Source: Nitrospira sp. (GTDB taxonomy: Bacteria; UBA9089; CG2-30-40-21; SBAY01). From it: a stretch of DNA of 6,841 nucleotides. Of the stretch, positions 1 to 5,763 are shown in pieces. The stretch covers positions 1-6,841 of the forward strand of contig SBAY01000227.1 of the NCBI GenBank assembly GCA_005239945.1, given 5' to 3'. Within the stretch, counting starts at the first letter, position 1; every line of letters starts with the position of its first letter. Below the pieces are notes generated by a model. The model was not told where the DNA came from, did not search any database, and saw only the letters and a program-made list of their open reading frames with translations. The translations under genes and the position numbers were made by a program.

Positions 1-151
1 AAAAGTGTTTTTCCCCTCAAACTCCCCTTTTCCTAAATTTTTTAATCACAAGGGTATGGATTTTAGTTACCCATTTCTTGGGTAACTAAAATCCATACCC
101 TTGTGATTAAAAAATTTAGGAAAAGGGGAGTTTGAGGGGAAAAACACTTTT
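1..151. repeat. Perfect 73-bp inverted repeat (giant hairpin)
   Basis: Bases 1-73 are the exact reverse complement of bases 79-151, with only the five bases 74-78 (tttct) between them. I see no mismatch across the 73 pairs. The window starts inside or exactly at the edge of the left arm, so the palindrome may continue upstream. There is no open reading frame of note in it. A transcript would fold into one very long stem. It may be a recent MITE-like insertion, a bidirectional transcription-termination structure, or a fold-back artefact of amplification or assembly at a contig end; the sequence alone does not decide. The repeat itself is certain; its role is not known. Confidence 0.95.
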
Positions 152-172
152 CAAAGGGTTTTTCCCCTCAAA
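152..172. repeat. Copy 1 of a 20-21 base word found after both giant hairpins
   Basis: The word caaagggtttttcccctcaaa follows directly on the 1-151 palindrome. Bases 2351-2370 carry nearly the same word (one substitution and one missing base) just after the second giant hairpin. Bases 10-22 inside the first hairpin also hold its core (ttttcccctcaaa), and its complement is in the right arm. The repetition points to a shared element boundary or insertion target. The function is unknown. Confidence 0.7.
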
Positions 173-224
173 AAATCGACTTCTTTAAATCATGGCTAAA
201 AGTCGGGGAAAATCTGTTTTTTTA
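160..224 (+). terminator. Possible stem-loop followed by a T run, upstream of mqnA
   Basis: Bases 177-182 (cgactt) pair with 200-205 (aagtcg). An outer, interrupted stem is possible between the T/C run at 160-167 and the G/A run at 206-212. Seven Ts follow at 217-223. This resembles an intrinsic terminator for a gene upstream of the window. However, the stem is AT-rich and bulged and no upstream gene is visible, so confidence is low. Confidence 0.25.
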
Positions 225-232
225 CATTTCCC

Positions 233-261
233 TTGCAAAATCATACCATAAATGCTATAAT
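233..261 (+). promoter_or_regulatory. Predicted sigma-70-type promoter for mqnA-mqnC
   Basis: A perfect -10 hexamer TATAAT is at 256-261. It is preceded by TGC at 253-255, which makes it an extended -10 element. A weak -35 hexamer TTGCAA (four of six consensus bases) is at 233-238 with the ideal 17-base spacer. Transcription would start near 268, about 20 bases before the mqnA start codon and just ahead of its ribosome binding site. No operator or riboswitch is visible in such a short leader. Confidence 0.7.
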
Positions 262-287
262 AACTTACATAAGACAAAAGGATGAAG

Positions 288-1103
288 ATGAAAATAGGCG
301 CTATACCTTTTTTAAATGTTAAACCATTGATATATAAATTAGAGATAGACAAATCAGTAGAATTGGTTTATGAATATCCCTCTACCCTTTCCAGTTTATT
401 GAAAAATGAACAGGTAGATGCCGGAATAATCCCTACCATCGATTATTTTCGTGGAGCAGGTAAGTTTGTCATCCCTAAAATTTGTATCTCTTCTTATGGA
501 AAAGTGGCCAGTGTAAAATTATTTTATAAAAATGCTATTTCAAGTATCAAAGAAGTAGCCGTAGATAAAGCCTCATCAACATCTGTTGCCTTACTGAGGA
601 TTATCCTTAGTGAGATATATTCTATTTCACCCTTGTTTAAAGAGATTACGCCGCTATTACCTCAATCATTGGAGGAAAATGAATCTGTTCTTTTAATTGG
701 GGACCACCCTTTAACCCTATCAGGCAAATCCATAGACCTGGGTGAGGAGTGGTATAAACTTACTCAATTACCATTTGTCTATGCCTTTTGGGTAATTAGG
801 GATGGATTGGAAGATTACAAGAAAATAGTTAATCTTATTGTTAAAAGTAAGGAATTTGGGATACGAAATTTGGATGAAATAGTTAGAAATGAATCAGAAA
901 AAATGTCCTTGAGTAAGGAATTGGTAACTAATTATTTAAAGCAGATTATTTATTATGACCTTGGTAGATTAGAATTAAAAGGAATTTTGAAATTTGTGAA
1001 TTTTGCCTTGAAATATAAACTTATAGAAAAGGAGCGGGAGATTGAATTCTGCACTACCTCAAATTTTAGATATGGCATTAAACGGCGAGAGGCTAAATTT
1101 TGA
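288..1103 (+). CDS. mqnA: MqnA, chorismate dehydratase (futalosine menaquinone pathway)
   Basis: MqnA converts chorismate to 3-enolpyruvyl-benzoate, the first committed step of the futalosine route to menaquinone, in the cytoplasm. The 271-residue product has the family's periplasmic-binding-protein-like fold signatures: PFLNVKPLIY at residues 7-16, AGIIPTIDY at 45-53, STSVALLRIIL at about 97-107, LLIGDHPL at 135-142, and DLGEEWYKL followed by PFVYAFW at about 150-168. There is no signal peptide. I chose ATG 288 because AAAAGG (276-281) lies six bases upstream. An in-frame ATG at 282 would sit directly on that site. The last 20 or so residues are encoded within the start of mqnC and look unlike the conserved part of the family, so the C-terminus may be a read-on tail. 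The pairing with mqnC supports the call over MqnD. Confidence 0.92.
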   Translation: MKIGAIPFLNVKPLIYKLEIDKSVELVYEYPSTLSSLLKNEQVDAGIIPTIDYFRGAGKFVIPKICISSYGKVASVKLFYKNAISSIKEVAVDKASSTSVALLRIILSEIYSISPLFKEITPLLPQSLEENESVLLIGDHPLTLSGKSIDLGEEWYKLTQLPFVYAFWVIRDGLEDYKKIVNLIVKSKEFGIRNLDEIVRNESEKMSLSKELVTNYLKQIIYYDLGRLELKGILKFVNFALKYKLIEKEREIEFCTTSNFRYGIKRREAKF

Positions 1104-2130
1104 CCAGGCAATGACACTATTCCAGGAAGGGGATATTCTCAAACTGGGAAAGATAGCCAATGCTATCCGGGCCCGACTTCACCCGGATAATATCGTTACC
1201 TACATCATCGACCGTAATATAAATTATACCAATGTCTGTCTTTCGAAATGTAAATTTTGTGCCTTTTATAAAGATATTAATAGCCAGGAGGCCTATTTTT
1301 TGAGCTGGGAGGAATTAAGGGATAAAATCGAAGAAACTATTAAATCAGGTGGAACCCAAATCCTGATGCAGGGAGGATTACATCCTGAATTCAAGATTGA
1401 ATATTACGAAGAGATGTTACAGAAGATCAAAACTGCCTTTCCTAAAATTCATATTCATGGATTTTCACCGCCGGAGATTGTCCATTTTGCGATAATATCA
1501 AATTTAAGCATTCATACCACCCTCTCTCGATTAAGAATCGCCGGGTTAGATTCGATACCTGGGGGAGGAGCGGAGATTTTAGTCGATAAAATTCGCCAAC
1601 AGATAAGCCCAAATAAATGCTCATCTGCCCAATGGTTAGAGGTAATGAGGGCCTCGCATCAACTTAGAATGAAAACTACCGCCACAATGATGTTTGGGCA
1701 TATTGAGTCAATCGCAAACAGAGTCCAACATCTGCTAAAAATACGGGATTTGCAGGATGAAACAGGTGGCTTTACCGCCTTTATTCCCTGGACATATCAA
1801 CCACAAAATACCCTTTTGGGTGGTCGTGAGGCAGGTGGTTATGAGTATTTGAAGACACTTGCTCTTTCAAGAATTGTGCTGGATAATTTTAAAAACATCC
1901 AGGCTTCCTGGGTTACCCAGGGACCCAAAATAGGACAGATTGCTTTAGCCTTTGGCGCAAATGATATAGGCTCAACTATGTTGGAGGAAAATGTAGTCAA
2001 ATCTGCAGGGGCACAATACCGTCTTACCACGCAAGAAATAATTGATTTAATAAAAGATGCCGGCTTTATTCCAAAACAACGGAATACCTTTTATAACATA
2101 CTAAAAAATGAAAAGGCAAAAACTATTTAA
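1042..2130 (+). CDS. mqnC: MqnC, cyclic dehypoxanthinyl futalosine synthase (radical SAM)
   Basis: MqnC uses a radical-SAM mechanism to cyclise dehypoxanthine futalosine, a middle step of the futalosine menaquinone pathway. In the 362-residue product the [4Fe-4S] cluster motif CX3CX2C is C66, C70 and C73, after the typical run RNINYTNVC. Other family signatures are LMQGGLHP (about 108-115), HIHGFSPPEI, GGGAEIL, TATMMFGH, and near the end FGANDIGSTM with EENVV. The start is TTG 1042: it has AAGGAG (1029-1034) seven bases upstream, and the conserved ILxxALxGERL motif begins before the first in-frame ATG at 1072, which lacks a binding site. It overlaps mqnA by 62 bp in another frame, so the two are probably translationally coupled. 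MqnE is a related radical-SAM enzyme, but the C-terminal motifs fit MqnC better. Confidence 0.94.
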   Translation: MNSALPQILDMALNGERLNFDQAMTLFQEGDILKLGKIANAIRARLHPDNIVTYIIDRNINYTNVCLSKCKFCAFYKDINSQEAYFLSWEELRDKIEETIKSGGTQILMQGGLHPEFKIEYYEEMLQKIKTAFPKIHIHGFSPPEIVHFAIISNLSIHTTLSRLRIAGLDSIPGGGAEILVDKIRQQISPNKCSSAQWLEVMRASHQLRMKTTATMMFGHIESIANRVQHLLKIRDLQDETGGFTAFIPWTYQPQNTLLGGREAGGYEYLKTLALSRIVLDNFKNIQASWVTQGPKIGQIALAFGANDIGSTMLEENVVKSAGAQYRLTTQEIIDLIKDAGFIPKQRNTFYNILKNEKAKTI

Positions 2131-2134
2131 TGGA

Positions 2135-2370
2135 AGAGAAAACCTTTTTCGTATGTGTTTAGCGCGCTGAAATACACCACAGAGGCACGGAGAACACAGA
2201 GTTTTGTGTAAGTAAGGAAAAATGGAGAATCTGGTGAAAAAGGGAAATTACCTATTTTTCTTTTCTCCCTTTTTCCCCTTTTTCCCTTTTCTCCTTATAT
2301 TTCTCTGTGAACTTTGTGTCTCTGTGGTACGCTAAACACATACCCTTTTTCAAAAGGTTTTTCCCTCAAA
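2135..2370. repeat. Long imperfect inverted repeat with cacagag words, filling the mqnC-truB spacer
   Basis: This covers most of the gene-free stretch 2131-2449. Bases 2151-2164 (gtatgtgtttagcg) are the exact reverse complement of 2330-2343. Inside, accacagaggcacggagaacacagag (about 2175-2201) pairs imperfectly with ctctgtgaactttgtgtctctgtggt (about 2303-2328). The centre, about 2236-2292, is a purine-rich run facing pyrimidine-rich CTTTTTCCC runs. Outside, agagaaaaccttttt (2135-2149) is roughly complementary to the word at 2351-2368. It has no coding potential. I recall cacagag-type palindromes as common in spacers of uncultivated bacteria, but I could not search. It could be a non-autonomous mobile element, or an mRNA 3' end structure for mqnC. 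Confidence 0.8.
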
Positions 2371-2403
2371 TCTTAGAGAATTTTGCTTTTTACCTTTTTT
2401 ATC

Positions 2404-2432
2404 TTGACAAATTATCCTACAAATGGTATTAT
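2404..2432 (+). promoter_or_regulatory. Strong predicted sigma-70-type promoter for truB-ribF-rpsO-bioB
   Basis: A perfect -35 hexamer TTGACA at 2404-2409 is followed, after exactly 17 bases, by TATTAT at 2427-2432, one base from the -10 consensus. Transcription should start near 2439-2441, only about ten bases before the truB start at 2450. The in-frame ATG at 2423 falls inside the promoter spacer, so it cannot be the start on this transcript. The four genes downstream run in the same direction with short spacers and could all be served by it. Confidence 0.75.
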
Positions 2433-2449
2433 ATTATAGACAACAATAT

Positions 2450-3187
2450 ATGGATGGCATTTTGAATATTAACAAACCGTCTAATATGACCTCTCATGAT
2501 GTAGTTGATTGTATTCGCAGATTGATTAAGCAAAAAAGGATAGGTCATGCAGGCACATTAGACCCACAGGCAACCGGGGTGTTAGTTCTTCTTTTAGGTA
2601 AGGCAACAAAATTAGCCGAAACTTGCAAAGGTGATTCTAAAGAGTATGTTGCCTCAATGAAATTAGGAATTAAAACAACAACTCAAGATGCCTGGGGTGA
2701 AATAACAGAGCAAAAGACTAATTTTAGTCTTCAAAAAGAGGCAGTTGAAAAGGCACTCTTAAGTTTTAAAGGTAAAACAAACCAGATTCCACCTATGTTT
2801 TCTGCCCTGCACTATAAGGGAAAAAGGCTATATGAATTAGCCCGACAAGGAAAAGAGGTAGAACGCCGGCCCCGGCAAATAAACATATTTGAGATTGAGT
2901 TGTTGAATTTTATACCACCTGATGAGCTTACCTTTAGAGTCGTATGTTCAGGGGGAACTTATATTCGAACATTATGTGCGGATATAGGTGAGCTGTTAGG
3001 TGTAGGTAGTCATCTTACCTCGCTTACAAGGACGAGAAGTGGCAGGTTCAAAATCGAGAATGCAATCGATTTGTTTGATTTAAAAGAAGGTAAGATAAAG
3101 GTGGAAGAGGTGCTTTTATCCATTGAAGAGGTCTTCAATTCAGACATTAGAGTTAAGACTTTAGACATCAAACTTTTCGGCCCTTGA
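2450..3187 (+). CDS. truB: TruB, tRNA pseudouridine-55 synthase
   Basis: TruB converts uridine 55 in the T-loop of tRNAs to pseudouridine. The product is 245 residues from ATG 2450. It opens with MDGILNINKPSNMTSHDVV, the usual N-terminus of the family. The catalytic aspartate is D38 in GHAGTLDPQATGVL (32-45). KEYVA, the PPMFSALHYKGKRLYELAR region and GGTYIRTLCADIG follow in the usual order. I chose 2450 over the longer frame from 2423 because the family starts at MDGI and because 2423 lies inside the predicted promoter. No good Shine-Dalgarno sequence precedes either start. The protein stops about 45 residues after the SRTRSGRF-like segment, so it lacks the C-terminal PUA-like domain of longer bacterial TruB proteins. 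I recall such short forms in other bacteria, so this need not mean it is broken. Confidence 0.95.
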   Translation: MDGILNINKPSNMTSHDVVDCIRRLIKQKRIGHAGTLDPQATGVLVLLLGKATKLAETCKGDSKEYVASMKLGIKTTTQDAWGEITEQKTNFSLQKEAVEKALLSFKGKTNQIPPMFSALHYKGKRLYELARQGKEVERRPRQINIFEIELLNFIPPDELTFRVVCSGGTYIRTLCADIGELLGVGSHLTSLTRTRSGRFKIENAIDLFDLKEGKIKVEEVLLSIEEVFNSDIRVKTLDIKLFGP

Positions 3188-3370
3188 GGCTTTTTTTGTA
3201 GAAGTGAATGATTGTAAAAACCAAAAATAATCCAATGTCCAATTAGCAATTAGCATTTTAAAATTATTTCTTTCATTGATGATTGCTACGGCACATTTTT
3301 CTTCTCTAAGTCTAATATCTGATGTCTATGGTCTAATGTCTGAATTGAAGTTAAAAGGTATTACCTCAAA
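3188..3370. repeat. truB-ribF spacer with short degenerate tandem words
   Basis: No gene is visible in these 183 bases. Bases 3241-3247 and 3248-3254 are a perfect tandem of aattagc, preceded by the related tccaatgtcc. Bases 3310-3322 (gtctaatatctga) recur with one change at 3331-3343 (gtctaatgtctga), 21 bases apart. A T run (3190-3197) follows the truB stop, but the only hairpin before it has three pairs, so I do not call a terminator. A weak ribF binding site AAAAGG is at 3353-3358, twelve bases before its ATG. These words look like eroded intergenic repeats. I infer no function. Confidence 0.5.
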
Positions 3371-4312
3371 ATGAAAGTTTTCTGGAAAATTCCAACTCAA
3401 TTTGAATATAAAGATGTCGGCTTAGCCATAGGCGTATTCGATGGTGTTCATTGTGGACATCAAAAAATCATAAAGGGATTGGTTGATTCTTGTAGAAAAA
3501 AAGGGATGACAAGCCTTATTTTTACCTTTGAAATTCATCCCCGAAAAATACTTTTATCCACTTCTACAAACTTAGAAACGGACCACAACCGTCTATTGAT
3601 TACGCTTAATCAGAAAATAGACATCCTGGCGGATCTGGGAGTAGATGTAATTGTAATTAGTGATTTCGAACAAGAAATAATGAATCTTGAGGCAACGGAA
3701 TTTGTTCAAAGTGTACTCATTGAGACATTGAAAATGAAACAGATGTGGGTAGGAACAAATTATTTGTTTGGGAAAAATAGACTTGGGGATATAAAATTAT
3801 TAGAGAAATTAAGCAAGGAAAGAAGATTTAAACTGCATATTGTCGAACCAGTGGAATTCGAAGATGAATTAGTGAGTAGCACAAGGATAAGAAAATATTT
3901 AAAACAAGGGGATATTAGAGCCGCAAATTTACTTTTAGGGCGGCAGTGGACAATTGTAGGAACGGTTATTCATGGAACAAAAAGAGGAAGAATATTAGGT
4001 TATCCGACGGTAAATATCAAGTGGGATGAAGAGATTGTTTTACCTGAAGAAGGCGTTTATGCGGTAAAGGTAAAAATGGACGATGAAGATTATATGGCAA
4101 TAGCCAATTTAGGGTATCGACCAACATTTATCCCTGGCAATGAAAAAGAACTCGTCTTTGAAGTCCATATTTTAGATTTCAACGAAGAAATTTACTCTAA
4201 AGAACTAAACATTTCATTTGTCAAGAGAATACGGGATGAAATGCAATTTAAGGATAGCGATAGTCTGATTGAACAATTGAAAGAAGACGAAAAACAAGCA
4301 AGGGAAATGTGA
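3371..4312 (+). CDS. ribF: RibF, bifunctional riboflavin kinase / FMN adenylyltransferase
   Basis: RibF phosphorylates riboflavin to FMN and adenylates FMN to FAD. The 313-residue product has the usual length and two-domain order. The N-terminal nucleotidyltransferase domain shows AIGVFDGVHCGHQ (19-31) with the HxGH motif at 27-30, FTFEIHPR (51-58), VGTNYLFG (127-134), RLGD (137-140) and SSTRIRKYL (169-177). The C-terminal kinase domain shows GRILGYPTVN (206-215), the EEGVYAVKV stretch (226-234), NLGYRPTF (247-254) and VEVH-like FEVHILDF (263-270). ATG 3371 is the first start that gives the full N-terminus; its binding site is weak. The location between truB and rpsO is the common bacterial order, which supports the call. 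Expression is probably from the truB promoter; no FMN riboswitch is visible upstream. Confidence 0.96.
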   Translation: MKVFWKIPTQFEYKDVGLAIGVFDGVHCGHQKIIKGLVDSCRKKGMTSLIFTFEIHPRKILLSTSTNLETDHNRLLITLNQKIDILADLGVDVIVISDFEQEIMNLEATEFVQSVLIETLKMKQMWVGTNYLFGKNRLGDIKLLEKLSKERRFKLHIVEPVEFEDELVSSTRIRKYLKQGDIRAANLLLGRQWTIVGTVIHGTKRGRILGYPTVNIKWDEEIVLPEEGVYAVKVKMDDEDYMAIANLGYRPTFIPGNEKELVFEVHILDFNEEIYSKELNISFVKRIRDEMQFKDSDSLIEQLKEDEKQAREM

Positions 4313-4316
4313 GTAA

Positions 4317-4375
4317 TTTTGGATTTTCGATTAAAGAAATCCAAAATCAAAAATCCAAAATCGAAAATCCCAAAA
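4317..4375 (+). repeat. AT-rich hairpin with aaaatcc words, ending at the rpsO ribosome binding site
   Basis: Bases 4321-4332 (ggattttcgatt) are the exact reverse complement of 4359-4370. Flanking T and A runs (4317-4320 with 4372-4375) extend the stem past one unpaired base. The 26-base loop repeats the stem's word (aaatccaaaatcaaaaatcc). The right arm runs into AAAGGAGG at 4373-4380. In the ribF-rpsO message it could act as a processing or translation-control structure. It could equally be one more intergenic repeat. I call the hairpin, not the function. Confidence 0.65.
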
Positions 4376-4384
4376 GGAGGTGAT
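4373..4384 (+). promoter_or_regulatory. Full-length Shine-Dalgarno sequence of rpsO
   Basis: AAAGGAGGTGAT matches the anti-Shine-Dalgarno end of 16S rRNA over twelve bases, the strongest site in the window. It fixes the GTG at 4389 as the start codon of S15, eight bases after GGAGG. A site this strong fits a ribosomal protein gene that must be made in large amounts. Confidence 0.9.
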
Positions 4385-4388
4385 TTAA

Positions 4389-4658
4389 GTGGCATTAACC
4401 AAAGAAAGAAAGCAGGAATTGGTTGGAAAGTATCGTGTGCATGACAAAGATACAGGTTCTCCAGAGGTCCAGATAGCACTATTGACTGACCGGATTAATT
4501 ACTTAACCGAACATTTCAAGGTGCATGCAAAAGACTATCATTCACGACGGGGATTGCTTAAACTTGTTGGACAAAGAAGAAAACTCCTCAATTATCTAAC
4601 AAAGAAAGATGCAAATAGATACCAGGGGATTATTCAACAATTAGGGATAAGAAAATAA
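4389..4658 (+). CDS. rpsO: Ribosomal protein S15 (uS15)
   Basis: S15 binds the central domain of 16S rRNA early in assembly of the 30S subunit. The product has exactly the usual 89 residues and needs no gaps: MALTKERKQELVGKY, then DTGSPEVQIALLTDRI (about 21-36), NYLTEHF, then H and the basic DYHSRRGLLKLVGQRRKLL (about 49-67), and the tail NYLTKKDANRY. The start codon is GTG, set by the perfect binding site. It follows ribF and precedes bioB by one base. In several bacteria S15 represses its own mRNA; the hairpin before it could take part, but that is only inference. Confidence 0.98.
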   Translation: MALTKERKQELVGKYRVHDKDTGSPEVQIALLTDRINYLTEHFKVHAKDYHSRRGLLKLVGQRRKLLNYLTKKDANRYQGIIQQLGIRK

Positions 4659-4659
4659 G

Positions 4660-5640
4660 ATGATTAACAAAATGTTACTTGAGACCTCAAAAAGTCTTTT
4701 GAATAACGAGCCGATAACCTTTAGTAAGGCTGTCTACTTTTCGAGATTAGAAGGGGCGGATATCTTAGATTTAATCTCACTGGCTAATCGGGTAAGAAAG
4801 GAATATGCCGGTGAGGAGTTTGACTTATGTTCGCTTATTAATGCTAAATCAGGTGCCTGTTCTGAAGATTGTCATTTCTGTGGACAATCTGCCCATTATA
4901 ACACTAATGTCCCAACCTATCCCCTTAAAAGTGAAGATGAAATTTTAACCGCGGCTAAAGAGGCAGAGATTTCAGGGGCAACAAGATTTTGCATTGTCAT
5001 TAGCGGGAAAAAACCAGATACGAAAGATTTCAAAAAGATTGTTAGTGTCTTAGGCAAACTACACAAGGAAACAAACTTAAAATTAGATTCTTCATTAGGG
5101 ACTCTAAATGAAGACGAGATTTATGAATTAAAAAATGCAGGGGTAACTCGATACAATCATAACCTTGAGACATCAGAAGGCTATTTCAAACAGATTTGTA
5201 GCACACATACTTATGAAGATAGACTAAGCACCATAAAGATATTGAAAAAGGTTGGATTAGAAGTCTGTTGTGGAGGGATAATCGGTTTGGGTGAGGATTG
5301 GGATGAAAGGATAAGACTGGCATTTACCTTAAAGGATTTGGATATAGACTGTATTCCCATTAATATTTTAAATCCGCGCCCAGGTACCCCTTTAGAAAAT
5401 GTTCCCCCATTGTCGCCAATGGAGATAATAAAAACAATTGCTGTTTTTAGATTAATTTTAAAAGATAAAATTATTAAAGTAGCCGGGGGACGCGAGGTGA
5501 ATTTAAGAAATTTACAGGCATTGGCTTTATTAGCCGGGGCAAATGGATTAATCCTTGGAAATTATTTAACAACACCAGGAAGAACAGCCGCCTTGGATTT
5601 GCAGATGCTCAAGGATTTGGAGATGGGGAATTATAAGTAA
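4660..5640 (+). CDS. bioB: BioB, biotin synthase (radical SAM), anaerobe-like cysteine pattern
   Basis: BioB inserts sulfur into dethiobiotin, the last step of biotin synthesis. The 326-residue product has the radical-SAM cluster at C67, C71 and C74 (ACSEDCHFC), then YNHNLETS (165-172), GGIIGLGE (205-212), PINILNPRPGTPLE (233-246) and AGGRE with R278. By motif alignment to E. coli BioB, the auxiliary-cluster ligands C97, C188 and R260 match C111, C203 and R278, but C128 is replaced by D143 in KLDSSLGTL. C57 (DLCSLINAKSG) and C180 (QICSTHTYEDR) are extra cysteines I recall from clostridial enzymes; a class with a 4Fe-5S cluster (type II) has been reported in anaerobes. The start is the ATG in TAAGATG, one base after the rpsO stop, without a clear binding site, so coupling to rpsO is likely. 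ATG 4672 is an alternative. No other bio gene is in the window. Confidence 0.95.
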   Translation: MINKMLLETSKSLLNNEPITFSKAVYFSRLEGADILDLISLANRVRKEYAGEEFDLCSLINAKSGACSEDCHFCGQSAHYNTNVPTYPLKSEDEILTAAKEAEISGATRFCIVISGKKPDTKDFKKIVSVLGKLHKETNLKLDSSLGTLNEDEIYELKNAGVTRYNHNLETSEGYFKQICSTHTYEDRLSTIKILKKVGLEVCCGGIIGLGEDWDERIRLAFTLKDLDIDCIPINILNPRPGTPLENVPPLSPMEIIKTIAVFRLILKDKIIKVAGGREVNLRNLQALALLAGANGLILGNYLTTPGRTAALDLQMLKDLEMGNYK

Positions 5641-5706
5641 TTCGGTTATTGGTAATCAGGTTATCGGTAAGGAAAACACAATAATCGGTTGTTACCGATT
5701 ACCTAT
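5641..5706. repeat. Palindromic ggtaatc/ggttatc repeat, copy upstream of uma2
   Basis: The stretch is built from variants of ggtaatc, ggttatc and cggtaa. Bases 5682-5689 (taatcggt) and 5694-5701 (accgatta) form an eight-pair hairpin with a four-base loop. The run ggtaatcaggttatcggtaagg (about 5651-5672) and the later ttaccgattacct resemble bases 6355-6398 on the other side of the neighbouring gene. No gene is visible between 5641 and 5763. Confidence 0.65.
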
Positions 5707-5763
5707 TTCATCAGAAATCCCTCAATCAATCATTGACTGACTACTAAATAGGAGATATCACTT

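Noticed and set aside
282..287. ATG 282 as the mqnA start
   Set aside because: It sits directly on the AAAAGG binding site. ATG 288, two codons on, has proper spacing.
1442..2030. Minus-strand open frames inside mqnC
   Set aside because: They are shadows of a well-conserved gene, with no binding sites and no family-like sequence.
2423..2449. ATG 2423 as the truB start
   Set aside because: It lies inside the spacer of the predicted promoter, has no binding site, and adds nine residues that the family lacks.
3177..3197. Intrinsic terminator after truB (gcc-cttga-ggc then T run)
   Set aside because: The stem has only three pairs, so the T run alone is not enough.
3371..4312. Asn130 in the RibF VGxNxxFG motif as a lost catalytic residue
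   Set aside because: I recall Asn and Asp both occurring at this position in active family members, and all other motifs are intact.
5733..5763. TTGACT at 5733-5738 as a -35 box for uma2
   Set aside because: No acceptable -10 hexamer lies at 16-18 bases, and the start codon would be too close.
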